This document shows, one piece after another, positions 8,217 to 13,942 of a DNA stretch of 20,368 nucleotides. The DNA is from Treponema sp. GTDB taxonomy: Bacteria; Spirochaetota; Spirochaetia; Treponematales; Breznakiellaceae. The stretch's first letter is position 1. Each line of letters begins with the position of its first letter. The DNA lies in contig JAIRTS010000113.1 of the NCBI GenBank assembly GCA_031254795.1, positions 1 through 20,368 on the forward strand. Reading direction: 5' to 3'. The position numbers were made by a program, and so were the translations under genes. Under the pieces are notes generated by a model. It saw nothing but the letters and a program-made list of their open reading frames with translations, was not told the origin of the DNA and did no database searches.

Positions 8217-9419
8217 TTAGGCGCGGTTTCCGCTTGTAGTAATTTCACCGGGAAAGCCTCGCGCGACCGCTGTTTTCTCATAAAAATGCGGTACGGAAGC
8301 CATAATCCCCTTAACCGTATAGAACGGATCGTCTTTAGCGATTGGCAGTTTTACGCAAACACCTGTCGCGCCCGCTTTATAAATCGCCGTGATTAACTCA
8401 AGCGTATTGCGTCCATCTTCACTGGTAGTCAAGGGTTGTGTGTCCGCTCCCTTTCTCCGTTTTTCCAGCGCCGTCAACACATCGTCAATCTCTCCCGTGT
8501 GATTAGTGTATTTGAGCGGCTCTTGGGACTCGACGAACTCCGTAAGTTCTCTTTCAAGAGCTTCGTCATGCTCCCGCATTGGGAATGCATTAGGAGCGGC
8601 GAGATTTGCCGTGACTTTCCACGGCGCGGAAACACGGGCTTTCTCGGTCTGAAAAATAAGCTGTTGTTCTTCTCCGTGGTGAATAACAGAACTAGTGATT
8701 TGCGCGAGCGCCCCTTTCGCGCATACTTCGCTTTCACCGTATTGCAACGTCGCAACTGAGATATCCTCAACCTCCGCATTGGTATGAGCTACGTTGCTGA
8801 TAACCGCCGTAACTTTTTCGGGCATACCGAGCATCCAAATGAGCATATCGATATGATGTACCGCATGGTTGAGCGTACAGCCGCCGCCTTCGGTTTCCCA
8901 CGCGCCTCGCCACCATAAATCGTAATAATGCAGTCCGCGCCACCAAAACGAATCGACTTGAGCGTGAAGCGTCTTACCGATGCGCCCGGATCTCACCACC
9001 TTTTTGAGCGAGAGAATCGTGTCGCGGAAACGATTCTGCGCGACGCAGCACAACATCTTTCCGCTCTTTTTTTCCGCTTCCAGCATAGCATCGCATTCTT
9101 CAAGGCTTGCGGCCATTGGTTTTTCACATACCACGTTAATTCCTGCGTCAAGGCAGTCTATGGTCAGCGCGGCGTGCGTATACGGCGGCGTACAAATGCT
9201 CACAACCTCTATTCCACCACGCATTTTTTCAAGCATATCTGTATGCGATGAAAATAGGCGCACTTCATCTTTAAGAGCGAATTTTTCCTTTGTTTTCACA
9301 CAGTTTTCATACTCAATATCGCACAACGCGACGATGTCGCAACGTTCTGGAAAAGCGAGGTAACCTTCAATGTGCATACGGGAAATGCTCCCACTACCGA
9401 TAATCGCAACGTTAATCAT
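8217..9419 (-). CDS. Gfo/Idh/MocA-family oxidoreductase
   Basis: First gene of the sugar operon, a predicted cytoplasmic dehydrogenase of 400 residues. It has a clear NAD(P)-binding Rossmann start, VAIIGSGSISRMHIEGY, the catalytic-site motif CEKPMAASLEE, and the second-domain signature GGGCTLNHAVHHIDMLIWML with the conserved Gly and His residues. The ATG at 9419 is six bases after GGAG; a TTG at 9422 is a poorer choice. The gene faces the AraC regulator across about 110 bases. In similar operons such enzymes oxidise a free sugar, glycoside or cyclitol produced from the imported substrate; which one cannot be told here. Confidence 0.92.
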   Translation of the reverse strand: MINVAIIGSGSISRMHIEGYLAFPERCDIVALCDIEYENCVKTKEKFALKDEVRLFSSHTDMLEKMRGGIEVVSICTPPYTHAALTIDCLDAGINVVCEKPMAASLEECDAMLEAEKKSGKMLCCVAQNRFRDTILSLKKVVRSGRIGKTLHAQVDSFWWRGLHYYDLWWRGAWETEGGGCTLNHAVHHIDMLIWMLGMPEKVTAVISNVAHTNAEVEDISVATLQYGESEVCAKGALAQITSSVIHHGEEQQLIFQTEKARVSAPWKVTANLAAPNAFPMREHDEALERELTEFVESQEPLKYTNHTGEIDDVLTALEKRRKGADTQPLTTSEDGRNTLELITAIYKAGATGVCVKLPIAKDDPFYTVKGIMASVPHFYEKTAVARGFPGEITTSGNRA

Positions 9420-9442
9420 CAAAATCTCCTCAATATAGCCCT

Positions 9443-9471
9443 ATTTTATCCGCTTGACAAAGTGTGGTAAA
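9443..9471 (-). promoter_or_regulatory. candidate promoter of the sugar operon
   Basis: Read on the minus strand, TTTACC (9471-9466) and TAAAAT (9448-9443) are 17 bases apart. They would start the message about 15-20 bases before the first oxidoreductase, leaving room for its ribosome binding site. A second pair, TTGTCA and TATATT, is also 17 bases apart but would start inside the ribosome binding site. The region overlaps the AraC-side promoter. Confidence 0.45.
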
Positions 9472-9481
9472 TGTCTAAACT
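9454..9481 (+). promoter_or_regulatory. candidate promoter of the AraC-type regulator
   Basis: TTGACA (9454-9459), a perfect -35, is 16 bases before TAAACT (9476-9481). An extended -10, TGGTATAAA (9493-9501), is an alternative closer to the gene. The candidate lies back to back with the operon promoter, so one bound regulator could affect both. GTCT (9473-9476) and AGAC (9484-9487) form a short inverted repeat at the -10. Confidence 0.5.
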
Positions 9482-9527
9482 AAAGACTGGTTTGGTATAA
9501 ATTAACTATTGATGGAGGTTGTCAGAT

Positions 9528-10334
9528 ATGATACGGCAAGTTTTCGCAACTGATTTTTTCGCGCCTGAAATTAAGTATATGGTGATGCGCAAATGTGCGC
9601 CCACATGGAGAATTAGCGAGCAGCCGATTACCATGTGTAATATCACCTACCTTACACAAGGTGCCGCGCAATACCGTATAAATGGGCGTCTCTACAACCT
9701 TGAAAAGGGGGATTTGCTTTGCCTGCCGTCTGTCGGTATATTTGAAGCTAGCACCTATCCGAAAAATCTCATGCATTGCTTTTCGGTTAATTTTTATTTA
9801 AGAAACGCGACTGGAGAGAATGTCTCTTTTCCTTTTCCTGTCTTGTACCACACGGGCGTACGCTACGATATAATCAACCGTTTTTTTGAGCTTAAAAATG
9901 CATGGACGGAGCAAAGACCCGCATACGCGGTGAAGGCGCACGGCGTGTTTTTGCTGATACTGTATCGGCTATTTGAGCTTATTGTCTATGATATCGATTT
10001 AGAAGCCGAAGATTTTCGCGTCCGGAGAGCCATGAGCTACATTATAGAGCATTATGCCGAAAAGATTTCCGTAAAACAGCTTGCGGACAGGGCGCGTTTG
10101 AACTCCGTGTATTTTGGGTATCTTTTCAAAAAAGAAACCGGTATGAATATCCACCGCTATCTTACAAAAGTACGGGTCCACAATGCGGAAAACTTGCTTA
10201 AAACCGGTGAATACCGAGTCTCCGAAGTAGCGGAGGAATGCGGTTTTGCGGACGTATACCATTTTTATCATCAGTTCAAGTCAATCAAGGGTTTTTCACC
10301 GTCAAAATGCATGCCAGACAGGAATTTATCCTAA
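9528..10334 (+). CDS. AraC-family transcriptional regulator
   Basis: Probable activator of the divergent sugar operon, 268 residues. The N-terminal half has the cupin-like sugar-sensing layout of AraC proteins (TQGAAQYRINGRLYNLEKGD, then LLCLPSVGIFEA). The C-terminal 100 residues (about 165-268) are a complete double helix-turn-helix: ISVKQLADRARLNSVYFGYL, then VSEVAEECGFADVYHFYHQF and the family ending KGFSPSK. The start is placed at ATG 9528, nine bases after GGAGG (9514-9518); the in-frame TTG at 9519 touches the ribosome binding site and cannot use it. The effector is probably the imported sugar or an intermediate made by the two dehydrogenases; this is inferred from position only. By eye its base composition is A+T richer than that of lon or murG. 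Confidence 0.9.
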   Translation: MIRQVFATDFFAPEIKYMVMRKCAPTWRISEQPITMCNITYLTQGAAQYRINGRLYNLEKGDLLCLPSVGIFEASTYPKNLMHCFSVNFYLRNATGENVSFPFPVLYHTGVRYDIINRFFELKNAWTEQRPAYAVKAHGVFLLILYRLFELIVYDIDLEAEDFRVRRAMSYIIEHYAEKISVKQLADRARLNSVYFGYLFKKETGMNIHRYLTKVRVHNAENLLKTGEYRVSEVAEECGFADVYHFYHQFKSIKGFSPSKCMPDRNLS

Positions 10335-10336
10335 TG

Positions 10337-10359
10337 CCGCGCCGGTTAAATCAGCGCGG
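10337..10359. repeat. short G+C-rich stem-loop after the regulator
   Basis: CCGCGC (10337-10342) and GCGCGG (10354-10359) flank an 11-base loop directly after the regulator stop codon. No T-run follows, so a terminator role is uncertain. Confidence 0.3.
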
Positions 10360-10413
10360 TACTGACGTGATGTTCCGCCCCCGTTGGAACGATCTTGAAA
10401 CCCTCGTCTCCTG

Positions 10414-10457
10414 TATAATGCGCCGATCTTGACAAAAATATATAAGAAATGTATGGT
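10414..10457 (+). promoter_or_regulatory. candidate murG promoters
   Basis: An extended -10, TGTATAAT (10412-10419), would start transcription near 10426, a suitable distance from murG. A second candidate, TTGACA (10429-10434) with TATGGT (10452-10457) at 17-base spacing, would start close to the ATG at 10467 and give a very short leader. The first fits better. Confidence 0.45.
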
Positions 10458-10466
10458 AAATGCGCT

Positions 10467-11552
10467 ATGGTTACTGTAGCGTTTACAGGAGGCGGCACGG
10501 GCGGGCATATTTACCCGGGGCTCGCGGTCGCCGGCGCCTTGAAAAAAAAGATCGATTGCCGTATTATATGGCTTGGCTCGGACAAGGGCATGGATGCGTC
10601 CATTGTCAAAAAGGACGGCGGCATAGTGTTTTTCGGCGTTCCTTCGGGCAAGTTGAGGCGGTACGCGTCGCTTCAGAATGTTCTGGACATTTTTAAAATT
10701 ATCGCGGGTTTTTTTGCGGCGCGAAAAATCTTAAAAAAAGAAAACCCGGGTCTGCTCTTTTCCAAAGGCGGATTCGTCAGCGTGCCGCCTGTTGTCGCGG
10801 CGTTTTCCTTGAAGATACCGGTGTTCACCCATGAGTCAGACTTCAGTCCCGGACTCGCCACCAGAATCAACAGCCGGTTTTCAAAGCGGATTTTTACGGC
10901 GTATCAGGACACGGTTTCCCAATTTCCGGCGGCGTGTCACGGCAAAATATTCGTAAGCGGCAACCCGGTGCGCGATGTGTTCAGAACCGCCGACAAAAAG
11001 CGGGGTCGCGCGTTTTTAGGCGTGGATGATAAGGAAAGAATATTGCTCGCGCTGGGCGGCAGTCAGGGCGCGAAGGAAATAAACGATCTTGTCCGCGAAC
11101 ATCTTGCCGGGCTGACGAACCATTACGTTGTGGTTCATCAGACGGGGCAAGCCGAGTGGGACATGCCGGCTTCCGAACGGTACAAGCCGTACCGGTACAT
11201 AAATGAAGACATGCCGCACGTGCTTGCGGCCGCGGAGCTTGCGCTTGGGCGGAGCGGCGCGGGAACGGTGTGGGAGTGCGCCGCGTCCGGCAAACCCATG
11301 GCGCTTATTCCGTTGCGGGGTTCGGGGACGCGGGGCGATCAGGTGGAGAACGCCCGTTTTTTCGAGAAAGCGGGCGCGGCGATTGTCGTCAAGGAGACGA
11401 ACCGCCTTGTCGAGATAATCGCGGAGCTTGCGGCTGACGATGAAAAACGGGCGGCGATGGCAAAGGCGTCTTTGGCTGTGGGAATTCGTGACGGCGCCCG
11501 GATTATTGCGGATAGTATAGCCGTTGAAATCACCGGCAAAGAAGCGAAATGA
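10467..11552 (+). CDS. murG: UDP-GlcNAc:lipid I GlcNAc transferase MurG
   Basis: Makes lipid II by adding N-acetylglucosamine from UDP-GlcNAc to undecaprenyl-pyrophosphoryl-MurNAc-pentapeptide at the inner face of the cytoplasmic membrane, the last intracellular step of peptidoglycan synthesis. Of 361 residues, the N-terminal acceptor domain opens with the glycine-rich FTGGGTGGHIYPG and contains FTHESDFSPGLATRIN. The donor domain has LALGGSQGAKEIN, GRSGAGTVWECAASGKP and TRGDQVENARFFEKAGAA, all standard family motifs. The start is chosen at 10467 because MVTVAFTGGGTGGH fits the family length; ATG at 10449 adds six residues and neither start has a strong ribosome binding site. cvpA follows by 17 bases, suggesting one transcript. 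Confidence 0.95.
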   Translation: MVTVAFTGGGTGGHIYPGLAVAGALKKKIDCRIIWLGSDKGMDASIVKKDGGIVFFGVPSGKLRRYASLQNVLDIFKIIAGFFAARKILKKENPGLLFSKGGFVSVPPVVAAFSLKIPVFTHESDFSPGLATRINSRFSKRIFTAYQDTVSQFPAACHGKIFVSGNPVRDVFRTADKKRGRAFLGVDDKERILLALGGSQGAKEINDLVREHLAGLTNHYVVVHQTGQAEWDMPASERYKPYRYINEDMPHVLAAAELALGRSGAGTVWECAASGKPMALIPLRGSGTRGDQVENARFFEKAGAAIVVKETNRLVEIIAELAADDEKRAAMAKASLAVGIRDGARIIADSIAVEITGKEAK

Positions 11553-11569
11553 AGTGAAAGGGAGGCGGC

Positions 11570-12034
11570 ATGCAGCTGGCGGTCATTGATATTGTCTGTT
11601 TGGGTCTCATTCTTGTTTTTGCGATACGCGCCATGTTAAAAGGATTCGTGGAAGAAGCGTTCTCTATCGGCGCGACGGCGCTGGGCATTGCGGCGGGTTT
11701 TTTCTTTTATAAAAATGGAGCCGCGTTTATCCGCAAGGAATTGCCCGACTTGGCGGGGGTCAAGGTCGCGCCTGAAGTCCTGAGTTTTATCGCCCTGTTC
11801 ATCATCGTTTTTCTGGCGATGAAATTTTTGGAGAAGCTCATCTCCGATATCATGGTTCGGACCAATTTAGGCGGAATCGACAAATTTCTCGGTTTTTTTC
11901 TGGGTGTTTTTCAAGGTCTCTGTTTTAGCGCGCTTGTATTTTTTGTCATTTATATCCAACCGCTTTTTGATCCTGCCCTCGTAACAGAGGGCAGTCTGCT
12001 CGCCGCGTTCTTCAAACCGTTTTTGAATGTATAA
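11570..12034 (+). CDS. cvpA: CvpA family membrane protein
   Basis: Small integral membrane protein of 154 residues with about four hydrophobic segments (roughly 3-22, 28-48, 62-85 and 98-125). The opening IDIVCLGLILVFAIRAMLKG and the following EEAFSIGATALGIAAGFFF match the CvpA/colicin V production family, as does the later GGIDKFLGFFLGVFQGLCFS. GGGAGG lies a few bases before the ATG, a good ribosome binding site. In other bacteria CvpA is needed for colicin V secretion and has been tied to envelope integrity; its exact function is not settled. Sitting directly after murG, it probably shares that transcript. Confidence 0.88.
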   Translation: MQLAVIDIVCLGLILVFAIRAMLKGFVEEAFSIGATALGIAAGFFFYKNGAAFIRKELPDLAGVKVAPEVLSFIALFIIVFLAMKFLEKLISDIMVRTNLGGIDKFLGFFLGVFQGLCFSALVFFVIYIQPLFDPALVTEGSLLAAFFKPFLNV

Positions 12035-12089
12035 TGAGCCTCCCCGTCCTTTACGGCGGGATATTAGCCCCGGTCGCGAATAAAAAAAT

Positions 12090-13814
12090 ATGAAAAAGCG
12101 TTTCCTGTTATTAAAAATGCTCTTCATTTTTTCATTTTCTCTTGCGGCGCAAACCCGAATCGTAGTGGAAGCCTTCTGGGAGAAGGCTGTGGCCGGCGTT
12201 GTGATCGGTACGCCGTCAGCGCAGGCCGGATCCGTTGTCATCGCGCTTGACAGCGGCGGCGTCAAGGCGTATTCGTGGCAGGGGACGCTTTTGTGGGAGT
12301 ACTTCGCCCCCGGCAAACTCTCCCCCTTTCTGACCCGTTCCTGGAACGGCGCAAGCTATGTTTGCAGGACAAACGGCCGCTTGTTCGCCTTAAACAGGAT
12401 GGGCAAGGAGTTATGGCGCGTCAACCTCAAGGCGCCCATCACCGCTCCGGTCATCGCCGGCTGGGACGGACGCGTTTTTGCGCCGACTGCCCGGACGATT
12501 TTTTGTTTTAACAACGAAGGCAAAAGCCTTTGGACGCGGCGCATAGAAGGAAAAACAATCGTTCCGCCTGTTCTTGACAAGCAGGGCGGCGTCCTGTTCG
12601 CCATTGAAAGGGGCGCCCCCGGCGATGTCGCTGGCGCTGGCGGCGCCAACGGGCGCAAAATAGTTCAAATCAGTCCGTTTGGAAAGACAACGGATATTGA
12701 TATCGCCGGAATTCCGGCCGTCCTTGTTTCTATGAATAAAACAAACGGCGAAAGCGCTGTTTTAGCGTGGTACAAAGACGGCTCCGGCGAGATATTCACC
12801 CATACGGGAGATGGGTTTGAGGATGGGCGCGCGTTTTTTCAACTTCCGGCTTCTCCCCTTGCCGCAAGCGAGTACAATGGCGACATAGCCGTCGCGCTGT
12901 CAAACGGGAATGTCATCCTTCTTTCCGTGGAAGGGGAAATCCGCTGGCAAGCTGACGCCGGGCTTTTGGGCGAGGGCGAAATAAGTGTCGTCAATGGGGA
13001 AGAGGGCGTTTATGCCTTGAGCCGTTCGAAAGCCGCGGGCTTCCATCGCGATGGCGCGCTGAAATGGAAGCTCGACATACGGAACGCGGTCTCAATGCCG
13101 GCTTTCGGCAGGGACGGCGTTCTGTATTCTGGCGGCGGCGATTGGAGGCTTTATGCGTACCAGCTTGAATATACGGACGGGCGGCTGTGGGAAAATTCCC
13201 TTTACGGAGCGTCCCCTCAAGGCGGCTACGGACTTGGGGCTCTCCCGCCCCAGCGTTCCAATTATTACAACCAATTCAGCGATTTCGATATCACCCGCCA
13301 ATTCAACAGGATTCGTGAAAAGATCAAGCAAGGGCAGTTGGGAGAAGATGAGCCGGGCTTCATCGTTTATTTGAAAGAAGTGGCCGGCAGCGTGCGGAAC
13401 AGTCTCTCCATACCGGCGGCCAACCCGCCGGTGAGCCTTGCGCGCCGCGTCGAAGCGACGCGCCTTTTGGCTTCATTCGGCTCCCATGAGCTAGTCCCGT
13501 TTTTCGCCGATTTATTCCTCAACGACAAAGACCCGCAGGTAAAAGCCGCCGCCGCGGAAGCGATAGGGCGCATCGGCGTTGATCCTGATGGCGTCGCCAT
13601 GAAAGCCTTTGCGAGAACTATCTCTCCGCCCGTGGTCAGCCGGGATGAACAGGCGCTTGTCGCGGTCGTCTCGGCGGTCGGCTCGCTCTGTCGTGTTTCA
13701 GGCGCGCCGCTCCTCCCCTCCGGCGTGGCCATCCTCGCCGGTCTCGCCGCTTCCGACAAGCCGCCGCTTGTCAGAAAAAAAGCGATGCTTGAGCTGTCCC
13801 GCTTGCAAAGTTAG
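12090..13814 (+). CDS. exported PQQ-like beta-propeller protein with C-terminal HEAT-like repeats
   Basis: A 574-residue protein with a probable signal peptide (MKKRFLLLKMLFIFSFSLAA, cleavage near residue 20), so likely periplasmic or surface-exposed. About residues 30-370 are a repeated propeller pattern: blades end in a small residue-rich strand such as GGVKAYSWQGTLLWEY, NGRLFALNRMGKELWRV, ARTIFCFNNEGKSLWTRRI and GNVILLSVEGEIRWQAD, the classic PQQ-like/Trp-docking form. Residues about 450-574 are helical and HEAT-like (PQVKAAAAEAIGRIG, PPLVRKKAMLELSRLQ). No catalytic residues are evident, so a scaffold or protein-binding role is likeliest. The nearest homologue I can think of for the propeller is the outer-membrane assembly protein BamB, but the HEAT tail is not part of BamB. 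No ribosome binding site is clear at 12090. It lies 55 bases after cvpA. Confidence 0.75.
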   Translation: MKKRFLLLKMLFIFSFSLAAQTRIVVEAFWEKAVAGVVIGTPSAQAGSVVIALDSGGVKAYSWQGTLLWEYFAPGKLSPFLTRSWNGASYVCRTNGRLFALNRMGKELWRVNLKAPITAPVIAGWDGRVFAPTARTIFCFNNEGKSLWTRRIEGKTIVPPVLDKQGGVLFAIERGAPGDVAGAGGANGRKIVQISPFGKTTDIDIAGIPAVLVSMNKTNGESAVLAWYKDGSGEIFTHTGDGFEDGRAFFQLPASPLAASEYNGDIAVALSNGNVILLSVEGEIRWQADAGLLGEGEISVVNGEEGVYALSRSKAAGFHRDGALKWKLDIRNAVSMPAFGRDGVLYSGGGDWRLYAYQLEYTDGRLWENSLYGASPQGGYGLGALPPQRSNYYNQFSDFDITRQFNRIREKIKQGQLGEDEPGFIVYLKEVAGSVRNSLSIPAANPPVSLARRVEATRLLASFGSHELVPFFADLFLNDKDPQVKAAAAEAIGRIGVDPDGVAMKAFARTISPPVVSRDEQALVAVVSAVGSLCRVSGAPLLPSGVAILAGLAASDKPPLVRKKAMLELSRLQS

Positions 13815-13891
13815 TTTTTTCTATGGCGTTTCTTGCTGTCTTAAAAGCGGAAGAAAACTTTCAAAAAGTAATAAAAAGCTCTAGCCTAAAA

Positions 13892-13920
13892 TTGACTTAT
13901 AGTTTATGATATGGTATAAT
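13892..13920 (+). promoter_or_regulatory. strong vegetative-type promoter
   Basis: TTGACT (13892-13897) is 17 bases before a perfect TATAAT (13915-13920), which also has the extended TGG in front. The start would be near 13927, just before the ribosome binding site AGGGAG (13929-13934) of the acidic protein gene at 13943. This is the best promoter in the window and marks a new transcription unit after the propeller gene. Confidence 0.75.
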
Positions 13921-13942
13921 CATTGAAAAGGGAGACTTTTGC

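Noticed and set aside
8192..8281. N-terminal extension of the second oxidoreductase to 8281
   Set aside because: It would overlap the preceding gene by 65 bases, and a good ribosome binding site precedes the ATG at 8191.
12041..12065. Stem-loop CCCCGT/ACGGCGGG between cvpA and the propeller gene
   Set aside because: The stem is short with a bulge and has no T-run, so a terminator call cannot be supported.
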